From Siphonodentalium dalli (lineage: Eukaryota > Mollusca > Scaphopoda > Gadilida > Siphonodentaliidae): a DNA stretch of 64,000 nt. The stretch's first letter is position 1. The number at the start of each line of letters is the position of its first letter. The DNA is taken from the NCBI GenBank assembly GCA_032622095.1, contig CP136062.1, positions 4,588,001 through 4,652,000 of the forward strand, in the 5' to 3' direction. Shown here in pieces: positions 31,791-42,102 of this stretch. Under the pieces are notes generated by a model that saw only the letters and a list, made by a program, of their open reading frames with translations, was not told the origin of the DNA and searched no databases. The position numbers and the translations under genes were made by a program.

Positions 31791-31930
31791 GGTTATCACC
31801 ACCATGTGTGTTTCTGAGATCCGTATTCAAGTCGAGCTGCCTTCTCTGGGCAGTCTATCGACGAGTCCGTAGGACGAGTCGATAGACAGCCCAGAGAAGG
31901 CAGCGAGAAACACACAGGGTGATGATAACC
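31791..31930. repeat. Two-stage 140-bp palindrome with hammerhead-like tip
   Basis: The outer arms (31791-31815 and 31906-31930) begin GGTTATCACC and pair with three mismatches. A 20-nt unpaired bulge (31816-31835) follows on the left only. The inner hairpin, 31836-31904, is a 33-bp stem around a GTA loop. It is paired throughout except for one A-A mismatch (31852/31888) and a tandem G-A/A-G pair (31863-31864 with 31876-31877) just below the terminal GTCC-GTA-GGAC stem. Tandem GA pairs closing a GTCC/GGAC stem resemble hammerhead ribozyme stem II, but the CUGA turn and GAAA core are not intact. Most simply it is a foldback element. Confidence 0.75.
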
Positions 31931-32851
31931 AATTTATCTTACAATTCGTCCCATAAAATGCAATAAAACTCAATTTAAAACAGGAACTATTTTATTACGC
32001 GCAACACACAACGTACACAATATTCTCAGCACGCGACGTTGTGATAAGTCAAATTCTGAGAAATTCACGTCACTATTCAAATTCACTTTGGTTGGAATCA
32101 GATTCAATGAAGAGGCGACGATATTTTCGTTTCATATGTTCGACATAATTGTCAATTTTAACAGGATAATTGTATTATTTTATGGTGCAATCTCTATGGA
32201 TAGTGATAGTGTTGGCGAGAGGCATTGCCGGAGATGACTGTCCATTCAGAGTTTTGGTGAATTTTGAACTTTCCGACACTTCGACAATCGAGTTCTGACT
32301 CGCACTAAAATAACCCATTAAACTTCATTTAGAGGAAATGCACTAAATCACGGACTTTTCGTAAGTATTGTGTTTTATATCCTTAACATATAAGATAAAA
32401 TTAATTTGATTTTCCATTCTGTATTTTATCGAATAAAAAATGCGTTCAGTAGCTTTTGATCAAGACCGTACTGAATTACGGGGAATTCCCTACTTCGCTA
32501 AAATAGAAATTGTCAAAATAGTCCGTATTCGTGCGCGCTGTTAACAATGTGTAAACTTCGTTACTTTTTCGATTTCAAAACATTTTTGGGTGGTTATTTT
32601 GAGCTTTTTGGGCCCTGTCTCCACATTTTGTCAACTTTATTGAACTAATTATTGATTATTTTACATTCGTAGCACACGAGTATATTATTTTACGACTTTT
32701 AGTTGGTTATTTAGACGTTTTGTTTTGAAAACAAGCCAGTTGTCGAAACGCACGTGCACCAGCTGTTGCCATCGAAGATATCATTGTTGCCATCCAGGAT
32801 ACAAGATCGGAAACCGCCTAGGCGTTTTAGCGTGTACTTGATGAAATATAG
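31931..32851. other. Anonymous DNA upstream of the reverse-transcriptase relic
   Basis: No gene recognised. It has no resemblance to the 5' part of a non-LTR element (no endonuclease domain seen), so the retrotransposon copy is taken as starting near 32860. Confidence 0.4.
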
Positions 32852-32860
32852 CTATATTGT

Positions 32861-33355
32861 AAGATAAATATCATTAGACAAGGATGTATTATTTCTCCCA
32901 CAATTTTCAAAATATTTATTGATGACATTAGCGCCGAATTTGATGATTCGTGCAAACCGGTTAAAGTTGGCGAAAAATCTCTAAGTCATATGCTATTTGC
33001 AGATGATCTGGTTATGCTATCTGAAACTGCTGAAGGTATGCAAAGATGTTTGAATAAATTGGAGAATTACAGCATAAGGAACAAAGTAGAAGTGAATCTT
33101 CAGAAAACTAAATGCCTAATATTCAGGAAACGAGCAACACAAAAAGTAACTGCCTTTAAATTAAGCAACACTCCGTTGGAAACAGTTAATGAATATACCT
33201 ATCTTGGTATTAAATTTTGTGGGAATGGAAAATTTTGGGAATTTGTTTTTAATGCATTATATATGCTTGAAATTTGTGCCCACCCAGCTTTCTGTGAGGA
33301 ATTTTTAAGGCCTTGTGTATCAAGTTTGCGCAAACACCAGAAAACAACAAACTAA
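32861..33355 (+). pseudogene. Non-LTR retrotransposon reverse transcriptase fragment
   Basis: One frame stays open from about 32852 to the stop at 33355. It shows RT landmarks in order: RQGCIISPTIFKIFIDDI (about 32876-32929), the catalytic LFADDLVML (32993-33019), a thumb-like region with LNKLENYSIRNKVEVNLQKT, then ETVNEYTYLGIKF. This is the palm and early thumb of a LINE-type reverse transcriptase, perhaps Jockey/I/CR1-like. The fingers and endonuclease upstream are missing and homology fades after GIKFCGNG, so the copy is truncated on both sides and dead. FADD itself is intact. The clade assignment is tentative. Confidence 0.8.
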
Positions 33356-34622
33356 AGTTGTGAATATACGATAGTAGTTTCGTACCCGTGGCATATGGAA
33401 GTTACTAAAAAAATGGATGTCAATTATTGTAGAGCAATTTAAAAATATTGGTTAAAGTCACGGAAGTCGTGGATTTCATGTGGTGAGTGGAGCGGTTCTT
33501 TTGAAGTTGTGTACTTACATGACATAGTTGGCTTTTAAGTCTATAATTCGGATTCATTTCAGAAGAGACGAATGCAGTCATACAGTACTTAAAAAGTCAA
33601 AATAATACTGGCAGGCGAGGCGATCTGGATTATACTGGAAGCAGAAATCATGAGTCATCAAAACTCCAAATAAAAGTCCAAAACGTGTACACACGGGAAT
33701 TCCAAGGAACCAGGAATGACGTCAAAATACCGTGACGTTATTTTATGGCAAGCCGTGTGTGTTTGCGCTAGAAACTCTTGCATATAATTATAGCAACCAC
33801 AACGCGCCGCAGGCGCGTTGTTGCTTTTCATGTTTAGGCGTGAACGACGTCATTAATTTTTACAATACCATGAAACAGAATTTCGACGCGATGAAAATCC
33901 GGACAAGAAAAATGGGTTAAAAATCACGTGACTTCCGCTCCGCTTTTGCGAAGCATTGTGGGAAAATTGATCCAGAGGTCACAGGTCGAAGAGTTCAGAA
34001 TGCCGCTGATACGTTGTTCATTGATTTGTTAGGCGAGTTGAACAACTCAATTCTCAACTGTCCCTACTAAATGACCGGCATCATTATAGTGTGATTTAAC
34101 AACAGTGATTTTTCAAACAACACCACGATGAATCAATTTGGAGTTATACATCGCAATTTTTCGACAGTGGGCAGTGTCAAAGTAAAAGTTGAAAGCGCAT
34201 TTCATTTTCTACCTCACCCACGAACCAGTTTCGTTAACACCGAGGACAACATCAAGCAAATTATTACAGTACCATGGACCTTAAATCAACGATAGAGTGA
34301 TAACAGAACACAACAATTTCGCCAACATTTCAACAACTTGAACTTGAAGATGATCATTTTATTGAATATTCATATTGGCGTTGACCTGTTGACTGAGTGT
34401 TGTTGACATTGTGAATGTCACAACTCACATTCAATGTGTGATTTGTTCTCTGGATTAAAACAAGACTCCAGCTTAAACTAACAGCCGAATGGTAAGTGCA
34501 TAGCCATAGACTACACTGTATGCAGTATGCATCAAATTCAATCCTTCATGCATGATGTAGTGAACGTTCAGTCTCGGACCAATCTCGTTCAGACCAATCT
34601 CAATACAGTTGTATCTTTTTAG
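33356..34622. other. Anonymous DNA with a small GC-rich hairpin
   Basis: No gene recognised. A hairpin at 33793-33824 pairs ACGCGCC with GGCGCGT around a GCA-type loop, with GCAAC/GTTGC outside. Confidence 0.45.
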
Positions 34623-34943
34623 TACCCTGCTGGACAAAACAACTGTCCATTTAACTGCGGTGTGGTTAGCATTGCCACCGCTGCCGAAATGCAACTACAC
34701 CGCGGCTCCACCAGCTAACTACTGTTGGGCCGTGGTGTACTTTCATTAAAATTAAACCGAAAAAAGACGACACAAACCAGAAATCTAACCACGGCGTACA
34801 TGTCATTCGGCCATGAGGGTACTAGTAGTTGCTGTTCGGCCCCAGTGAATTTGCCGTTAACTGCAGTTACAAACCCTTGACAACGCGGCCGAACGGCAAA
34901 TACACCACGGTACCATTGGACACTTGCTTTGTCCAGCGGGGTA
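34623..34943 (-). mobile_element. GC-rich TIR MITE, copy C (321 bp)
   Basis: The left end TACCCTGCTGGACAAAACAA and right end CACTTGCTTTGTCCAGCGGG then GTA are inverted. The internal order is reversed relative to copy A, and the central tract AATTAAACCGAAAAAAGACG corresponds to the inverse of copy B's TTTTTTCAGTTTA. TA is present at both outer edges. It lies 74 bp from copy D in the same orientation. The overlapping open frames here on both strands come from the GC-rich palindromic modules. Confidence 0.8.
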
Positions 34944-35017
34944 TGCTTGGGGCCCCGGAACGCATAGCAGTGACTTGGCTGTTGGTACAAAAGTTTGCTG
35001 GAATGTGCATACTACAG

Positions 35018-35382
35018 TACCCTGCTGGACAAAACAAGTGTCCACTTAACCGCGGTGCGGTTAGCGTTGCCACCGCGGCTGAAATGCAACTACACCGCGG
35101 CTCCACCGGCTAACTGCAGTTGGGTTGCCGTGTACTTGCCATTTGGCCATGGTGTAGTTGCCGCTGTGTACGTTCATTAATAAACTGAAAAAAGATGATA
35201 CGAACCAGAAATCTAACCATGGTGTACATGCGGTCCGGCCGCGGTGTAGTTGCCGTTCGCCCATGGTGTACCGTACTTGCCGTTCGGCCGCGGTGCTCAA
35301 CTGCAGTTCCAAACTCTGACACCGCGGCCGAATGGCAAATACACCGCGGTGACATTGGACACTTGTTTTGTCAAGCAGGGTA
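35018..35382 (-). mobile_element. GC-rich TIR MITE, copy D (365 bp)
   Basis: Starts TACCCTGCTGGACAAAACAA and ends GACACTTGTTTTGTCAAGCA then GGGTA. The best-preserved copy: modules CCGCGGTGCGGTTAGCG, GAAATGCAACTACACCGCGG, ACTGAAAAAAGATGATACGA and GGCCGCGGTGTAGTTGCC are intact. The uninterrupted TACGTTCATTAATAAACTGA is the reference for the insertion in copy B. The 170-codon minus-strand frame across this region is a by-product of the repeat. Confidence 0.85.
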
Positions 35383-36623
35383 TGTAAATAAAATAGTGAA
35401 CTTGGAAGTTGGAAAACCCGATTTAAATACATGTATGTACCTGTAGTACATGTATAAAACTTATTCTTCCACCCAAAAAATATATATATATTAATGGAAT
35501 GACTAGAGATGGCGAAATAATTAGCGTTAGTTGATCCCCAATTGTCGCATCCCGAATCGAAATGTAAAAACATGTATTTACAATTAAGTGTAGTTACTAG
35601 TACTAGTTCAGACGAAGATATCTACGGTATGGTGTAATATGGTCGATTTCATTTTCTTTGATATTTTCGGGTGGAGGAATCGGGTCCGACAAAATCGTGG
35701 ATAGATTGTTCCCATGATTGCAGTGTCGCCTTACCGGTACATGATGATTGTGACATTGATGTTGTTGTAGATTGAGATTGACTACCCTGTGATCTTTCCA
35801 GCCATTATTTTTATGTACCGGTGCACACAACTGCGATTACTTCGCATTTGATGGTTTCCAAGGATATTTATATGAGCATGTGCAGTCTAACTACCAGTTT
35901 AATACTTACTTACATGTATGGAACTCCTTCCACTTACGAAATCTTGAATCATCGTCGTCCGAATTTCACTTGAGTGACAATGAAATCAGACTGACCAGTA
36001 TTAAGTATAATTATTTATTACTAGTACTAGTACCCTGTACATGCATGATGCAGGCCTACCTTTATTAATTTAATAAATGGAGAAAAAAAGGTTAACAATA
36101 AGTTAATTACCAGGTTGGACACATCCTGATTTGAACCACATCTACATGTACATCATGTGATTTTATAAGCCTACTAATTCTGAAGGGGTCGCTCTCACCA
36201 AAAAAATGGGTACACTCGTTTTGAAAATGTGCTGAAGGTACATTTTTAAATCTCGTTCTAAATGATGTTTATTATTCGTACCGCGGTATCTGCCATGATT
36301 ATTGTTAAACTAGAGGATGATTGTTTGCGTTCCAATGCACTCGTCTCTATTGTAAAAATGTCTATAGTCACTGTAATGTCCCTTATGACATCCCGTCATA
36401 CATGTATATTATTGACCCTACCCCTGCCTCGAATATGGGTGACGGGATTGGTAAAACATCAACCCTGGCACAAAATGCAAAGTTTGAGGGCCTGTAATCT
36501 TGTATCAGTAAATGTTAGACCAATCGGTCTTATCAAATCAAACAGTGGTTCACCCGACCTGTTACGGTATGTACATGTATACAGTCTATACCGTATATAA
36601 AATTTGAATGATTTAACTTATAC
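35383..36623. other. Anonymous DNA, no gene seen
   Basis: No domain or clear repeat recognised. Short ACTAGTACTAGTA and TACATGTA runs are present. Confidence 0.45.
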
Positions 36624-37074
36624 TTGACCAAGCCTGCAAATAGCCAGACTGTCATTTGAAGAATGAGGTCCCCAGAGGGTGAATTTAGTGACGCTATCCC
36701 GCATATCGGGCTAGCATCACTAAATTCACCCTCTGGGGACCTCATTCTGCTTATGCCGTTGGCAAACCTAGAATCAGATTGAAGTTCCCCAGTTGAAGTT
36801 GGTGATGTTCACCCATTGGGCGCCTCGATTATGGATTTTATCTTCTGCAAATTAGGGGATATAGAAACTTCCCCGAAGGGAAAACGTAACTAAAAACAAT
36901 GTTAATTTGATACTATAGATACTTCCCAGAAGATGATGCCTAAGCAGAATGAGGTATACAGAGGGTGAATTTGGTGATGCTAGCCCGCTATGCTGGATGG
37001 TATCACTAAATGAACCCTCTGTGGACCTCATTCTGCAAATGACAGACACGCTATTTGCAGGCTTGTACTTGACG
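36624..37074. mobile_element. Composite foldback element, copy 3
   Basis: The longest visible terminal repeats of the family: the left ACTTGACCAAGCCTGCAAAT then AGCCAGACTGTCATTTG is inverted at the right end as CTATTTGCAGGCTTGTACTT, ending about 37074. Inside are a palindrome around CCCGCATATCGGGCTAGCAT flanked by GGTCCCCAGAGGGTGAATTT and its complement, a middle block (CCCAGTTGAAGTTGGTGATG, TTCTGCAAATTAGGGGATAT), and a second palindrome (CTAGCCCGCTATGCTGGATG). Non-coding. Confidence 0.7.
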
Positions 37075-37260
37075 TTGACAGTAATAAATCCACTATTTCC
37101 CTGTTTTTGTGAAACTTTGGGGATAGTGAAACTTTGGGGATAGCGTAACTCATTGTGACTACCAGTATAGCCACATGGTACATCAGGGTCATATCCAGAG
37201 TTTTTGTTGTTGTTTTTTTTCTATTTGTTCCCGATTCATATCATAACAAGATGGAAATTA
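37075..37260. other. Spacer
   Basis: Short direct repeat GAAACTTTGGGGATAG twice at 37110-37144. Nothing else recognised. Confidence 0.4.
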
Positions 37261-38126
37261 TCTATATATATTGACATACGGTATTTAAAGGTACGGTTGG
37301 CCTTGGCGGTGGGTATCCTGTAAAAATATTTCCACCCGTCAAAAACCGCCACAAACAGAAAGAACATCAAAATGTAGACAGACTTTGTCCGTATACAAAT
37401 AAGAAATATCGCATTTATAAACAGTATGTTATTGTCATATGTTTGACCATTGTTATGTAAACAAAAGCATAAAAAGTTACTTTTCTGGCGTTTGTTTATA
37501 TTATGATGGTAAATATAATGAGCGTTCTTGTTGGTGAATTCCTGATAGGGAGCTAATAAAGAGCGTTTATGCCATTTGTGTGTGATTAGCCAGTAGCATT
37601 GTGCTGTTTTCTGTAACACAATCAGGCTCTTGCTTATGTAAAATATAGTAGGTCTTTATGATAACATGCTGTTTACGCGATGGTCATGGTATATATGGAC
37701 GAAACTACTACATGTATATGCGTTTTAATGTTTTTCTGTTTACGGTGTTTGGAACAAATATTAATATTTTCGACAATTAAGGCCAACCGTGCCTTTAAGT
37801 TTAAAAAAATATTTAAGTTTAACAGTTGGAATCATACTGTAAAAGTATGTTTGGCTTTATCTAGCTTTCATCTGTTAAAACTTGAAATACATGTAGTTTG
37901 AGTTCAGGTTTGTTATCATTCAGCCTTCAGTATTTCAATCAAAAATCTATATATATTGACATAAGGTATTTAAGTTTACAAACATATTTAAGTTTAACAG
38001 TTGGAATCATACTGTAAAAGTATGTTGGGCTTTATCTAGCTTTCATCTGTTAAAACTTGAAATACATGTAGTTTGAGTTCAGGTTTGTTATCATTCAGTC
38101 TTCCGTATTTCAATCAAAAATAGTAC
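37261..38126 (+). repeat. Tandem duplication (unit about 180 bp), first copy interrupted
   Basis: Copy 1 is 37261-37288 plus 37795-37945; copy 2 is 37946-38126. Both run from TCTATATATATTGACATA through GGTATTTAAGTTTA, TTTAACAGTTGGAATCATAC, CTTTATCTAGCTTTCATCTG, TTGAAATACATGTAGTTTGA and GTTTGTTATCATTCAG to TATTTCAATCAAAAA, with few differences. Copy 1 carries a 506-bp insertion at its TTAA, while copy 2 keeps that TTAA unoccupied at 37970-37973. Confidence 0.85.
37285..37798. mobile_element. 506-bp TTAA-targeting TIR element with visible empty site
   Basis: The body is 37289-37794. The left end AGGTACGGTTGGCCTT and right end AAGGCCAACCGTGCCT are inverted with one difference. TTAA flanks both sides (37285-37288 and 37795-37798), and the duplicated sequence at 37961-37980 shows the same site with a single TTAA. 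This is a proven TTAA duplication, as in piggyBac or Kolobok. The interior has no transposase (the 127-codon minus frame crosses the left end), so the element is non-autonomous. The insertion most likely post-dates the tandem duplication around it. Confidence 0.85.
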
Positions 38127-38281
38127 AGGAACAATGACAATTGTTATCAGGTGTGATCTCATGAAACCAAATGAAAAATTAACATAGAGATTAGTACTAA
38201 TAGTAATTACTAACTTAATAGACAATGTTTCTGTACTAGTATATTAGGTACTAGTATGTGTCTCTCACTTGGATTTTAGAA

Positions 38282-39505
38282 AATAGCTTATTATATGAAT
38301 TAAAAGTGATATTAAAACAGTCACTGTGCATATACATTTTGTAAATATTGTCATAATATCCCATGTTTCTGCCAAATTAAGGGGTTCCCATTGTTCTAAT
38401 TGGATTAAAACAGTCAATGGGCATATAAATTCTTCAAATATTGTCATAACATCCCATGCTTCTACCAAATTAAGGTGTCCCCATTGATATAATTGGACTA
38501 AAACAGTCACTGAGCATATAAATTCTTCAAATATTGTCATAACATCCCATGCTTCTACCAAATTAAGGTGTCCCCATTGATATAATTGGACTAAAACAGT
38601 CACTGGGCATATCAATTCTGCAAATATTGTCATAACATCCCATGTTTTTGCCAAATTAAGGACTCCCCATTGTTCCAATTGGACTAAACAGTCACTGGGC
38701 ATATAAATTCTGCAAATATTGTCATAACATCACATGTTTCTGCTTAAGTAAGGGGTCCCCATTGTTCTAATTGGATTAAAACAGTCAATGGGCATATGTA
38801 TTCTGCAAATATTGTCATAACATCCCATGTTTCTGCCAAATTAAGGGGTCCCCATTGTTCTAATTGGACTAAAACAGTCACTGGGCATATAAATTCTGCA
38901 AATATTGTCATAACATCCCATGTTTCTGCCAAATTAAGGGGTCCCCATACTTCTAATGGGATTAAGACAGTCACTGTGCATATCAGTTCTGCAAATATTG
39001 TCATAACACTGATAACACCCCATGTTTCTGCCAAATTAAGGGGTCCCCCTTGATCTAATTGGATTAAAACAGTCACTGGGCATATAAATGTTTGCAAATA
39101 TTGTCATAATATCCCATGTTTCTGCTAAATTAAGGGGTCCCCGTTGTTCTAATTGGATTAAAACAGTCAATGGGCATATAAGTTCTTCAAATATTGTCAT
39201 AACATCCCATCTTTCTGCCAAATTAAGGTGTCCCCATTGATCTAATTGGACTAAAACAGTCACTGGGCATATAAATTCGGCAAATATTGTCATATTAACA
39301 TCCCATGTTTCTGCCAAATTAACCCTTTACCCAACAGAACGGCCCTGTGCCAATGCATTCTCTTATATATGCGAGTCGACCATAGGTCGCCTCGCATATA
39401 TAAGAGAATGCATTGGCTTAACACATATTAAAAATGATAAAATTGTCAAAGAATGTAGAGAATTAAAGGGTCCGCATTGTTCTAATTGGACTAAAACAGT
39501 CACTG
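38282..39505. repeat. 93-bp tandem repeat, about 11 copies, last one interrupted
   Basis: Each unit has ATTGTCATAACATCCCATGT, TTCTGCCAAATTAAGGGGTC, CCCATTGTTCTAATTGGACT and AAAACAGTCACTGGGCATAT. Unit starts are 93 bp apart (e.g. 38441 and 38534). Some units carry small indels (38744, 39010, 39296). Because 93 is divisible by three, the minus strand is open in 31-residue periods; the indels break this into three frames. The final unit is split by the hairpin insertion at 39323-39462 and resumes as AAAGGGTCCGCATTGTTC. Confidence 0.9.
39319..39466. mobile_element. 140-bp hairpin insertion at TTAA inside the 93-bp array
   Basis: The insert is 39323-39462, flanked by TTAA on both sides (39319-39322, 39463-39466). 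Every other unit of the array has a single TTAA there (CCAAATTAAGGGGTC). It contains a perfect 27-bp stem: GCCAATGCATTCTCTTATAT onward at 39349-39375 pairs with 39391-39417, capped by a second small stem CGACC-ATA-GGTCG. The left end CCCTTTACCC looks piggyBac-like, but no matching inverted end is present at the right, so the class is uncertain. Confidence 0.7.
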
Positions 39506-39529
39506 GGCATATATACTAGTATTTAGCAA

Positions 39530-40520
39530 ATATTTTGATAACGACCAATGTTGACACATAATGCATCGCGAGTATTCGCGACTGATATATATTGGTAAAG
39601 TGTAATGACAAATGTTGAACAAAATGCATCTCGACTGTACTGTTGCAACAATGCTATCTTCAGGATCTGAATTATCTCTATCTCTAATAATTTATGGACT
39701 TCTATAGAAGTACAATACAAAAAATAAATACAATACAATAAAATATCTACGTAAGGAGACTATACCGATGTTACAAATAAATGAATTATGCAGTGGTGGG
39801 GATCGATATATGGAGAAATAGGGGTTAATTCAGATGAACTGATATAAATTATTAGAGCGATAACGACCAATGTTGACACATATTGCATCGCGACTGAGCT
39901 GTCGCACCAAGGCTATACGATAGGGGGGTCGGAATCTGAATTATCTCCATCACTATAGAAAGGAATAGCAATTGATGTACATACATGTACATGTATATAG
40001 TAATATATACAAATTATTATCACATGATAAAATATGTACGTAACAGATAACACGACTATACCGATGAAAAAATTCATAAATTGGGGGGGGGCAGGGTGGG
40101 CTATATGGGGAAATAGGGATTCATACTGTGAACCGATATAAATTAGTAAAGCGGTAATGACAAATGTTGAACTATAATGCATCTTGACTGTACTGTTGCA
40201 ACAATGCTATAAAATAGGGGGGGGGGGTCAGGATCTGAATTATCTCTATCTCTATAGATAGTGCCAGAATAATAATTTATGGACTTCTATAGAAGTACAA
40301 TACAAATTAGTATCACATGATAAAATATGTACGTAACAGTAACAGCTAACACGACTATACCGATGAAAAAATTTATAAATTGGGGAGGGGTGGGCTATAT
40401 AGAACAATAGGGGTTCATACTGTGAATCGATATAAGTTAATAAAGCGGTAATGACAAATGTTGAACTGTAGTGCATCTCGACTGTACTGTTTCAACAATG
40501 CTATACAATGGGGGGAGTCA
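39530..40520. repeat. About 300-bp tandem repeat, three to four diverged units
   Basis: Recurring order of motifs: TGACAAATGTTGAAC.AWAATG, CATCTCGACTGTACTGTTGC, AACAATGCTAT, a G-run, TCAGGATCTGAATTATCTCT, GGACTTCTATAGAAGTACAA, ATCACATGATAAAATATGTA, CACGACTATACCGATGAAAA and TTCATACTGTGAA.CGATAT. Units begin near 39600, 39850, 40150 and 40450. Homopurine G-runs (up to about 10) vary between units. No gene. Confidence 0.7.
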
Positions 40521-40528
40521 GGATCAGC

Positions 40529-40543
40529 ACCCCCCCCCCCCCC
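40529..40543. repeat. Poly-C tract
   Basis: About 15 consecutive C followed by an A-run. It marks the junction between the about 300-bp array and the next repeat field. Confidence 0.9.
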
Positions 40544-40579
40544 AAAAAAACCACCCCCAAGTTGCCACTTCCCTGATGA

Positions 40580-41400
40580 TACTACGGCTACTGGCCGGAG
40601 TTTTCGTCTGATCATCATGAATTTTGTCGTGGATGTTAATATTGACATGGGAACGAGTCATTTTTGGGTCATTCGGCCATAAAACATGGCCGCCAGAAGC
40701 CATCTTGGACTTTACTCTTTGTATGACTAAATTCTTTGCTACTAAATTTAGATGACATGTAGATGGGAAATGAGTCATTTTGGGGTCATTCTGCAAAAAT
40801 AAAAAAAAACAAATCCGTCAGTGGCCATCTTGGATTTCAAAATTCAATCCATTAGCACGGGCTACATGCCTAACTGTTCGCCTGATCATCATGAAATTTG
40901 TATGAATGTTAATATTGGCATGTAGATGGGGACGAGTCATTTTGGGGTCATTCGGCCATAAAAGTTGGCCATTGGCAGCCATCTTGGATTTTACTCATTA
41001 CTTTACTCATTGCATGACTAAATCCTTTGGCATGGGCTACAAGTGATAGCTTTGGTCTGATTATTATGGAATTTGTCATGACTTAGCATTGGCATGTACA
41101 TCTGAATGAGTCATTTTGTGGTATAAAACATGCCAAGTGTCCGCATGCAGTCATCTGACTCATCTTGGATTTCACTCTTTGCAAGAGGAAATTCTTTGGC
41201 ACACCCTAGAGTCAACTTTCCTCAGCCGATCATTTCCAAACTTCATATTAATCATGATATTGATCTACTAACAGTACATGTAGATGGAAGCAATCAAATG
41301 TTTTTGAATTTCATTTGCAAACATAGCCGCCAGCAACCATCTTGGATTTTACTTTATATTCCGGTATATCTCCATGTTGATATAAATCTAGAATAACTCA
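40580..41400 (+). repeat. About 165-bp repeat family, second array
   Basis: Same family as 9820-11270: TGATCATCATGAATTTTGTC then GTGGATGTTAATATTGACAT, GGGAACGAGTCATTTT, ACATGGCCGCCAGAAGCCAT, and ATCCATTAGCACGGGCTACA. About five units, increasingly diverged towards 41400. It is followed, as at 11310, by a CATTGACACTTTCA motif (about 41493). Confidence 0.7.
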
Positions 41401-41808
41401 GACATTTCAACTTTCCGCATTCCTAATCACTCTGTTGAATGTAACATATGATATTATTCCCTTTTCAATTTCAAAATTGTATATACCGATAGTGTCATTG
41501 ACACTTTCAGCATTTCATTTAATTCAGTTAATTCACATTTTCACCAGCTTACCGTAGACATACATGTAAACCAATTTCATCATTGTTTTCTTCATTAAAG
41601 GAAATTGCAAATTCGTTGTTTATTCCATCATTTCAACATTTCATTAAAGGGACACTTTATGTGTGGTATGTTCACACATATCGATTCATTCAAACGAACC
41701 AATCCATATTTCATGAAATTGACACTTTACATTCAGAACACTTCCAACTCAAATAATAAAGTGACATTCCATCTCCATCCATTGGAAATTCTAATTCAAC
41801 TTCAGCCG

Positions 41809-41839
<31 letters not shown>

Positions 41840-41965
41840 CATAATTTACATGTACATGTACCTACCACTTTATTCATGAGAAAATTTCTGCATTCATGAA
41901 AAAATAATTCGTTAAACAATTTAACCTGTATTGTGGTAGCGTGATTGCAGACATCTAGGACCTGT
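41401..41965. other. AT-rich DNA with (TA)n at 41809-41833
   Basis: No gene. The (TA)n tract of about 12 repeats is followed by TACATGTACATAATTTACAT. Confidence 0.5.
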
Positions 41966-42102
41966 GGGCCTGGTTGAATTCACTGCGGTTTGATGGATCA
42001 CATCCATCCTCAAGCTACATATGCTATATATGGCATTTTGATCTGACGTGCAGGGGTAGATAAGCTTGAGACCCCACCACAGTTCAATTCACACCAGGTT
42101 CT
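41966..42102. mobile_element. AGAGCCTGG MITE, copy B (137 bp)
   Basis: The left GGGCCTGGTTGAATTCACTG and right CAGTTCAATTCACACCAGGT then TCT are inverted. The interior (CACATCCATCCTCAAGC, GCTTGAGACCCCACC) differs from copies at 21948 and 57494. The family assignment therefore rests on the ends and the length. Confidence 0.5.

Noticed and set aside
35061-35573. 170-codon minus-strand frame
   Set aside because: It crosses a GC-rich palindromic MITE and its border; the frame follows from low stop-codon density in GC-rich repeats.
37236-37619. 127-codon minus-strand frame inside the TTAA element
   Set aside because: It continues across the element's left end into flanking DNA and has no transposase features.
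38265-39317. Long minus-strand frames with a 31-residue period
   Set aside because: Produced by the 93-bp tandem repeat; broken by indels between units without compensation.
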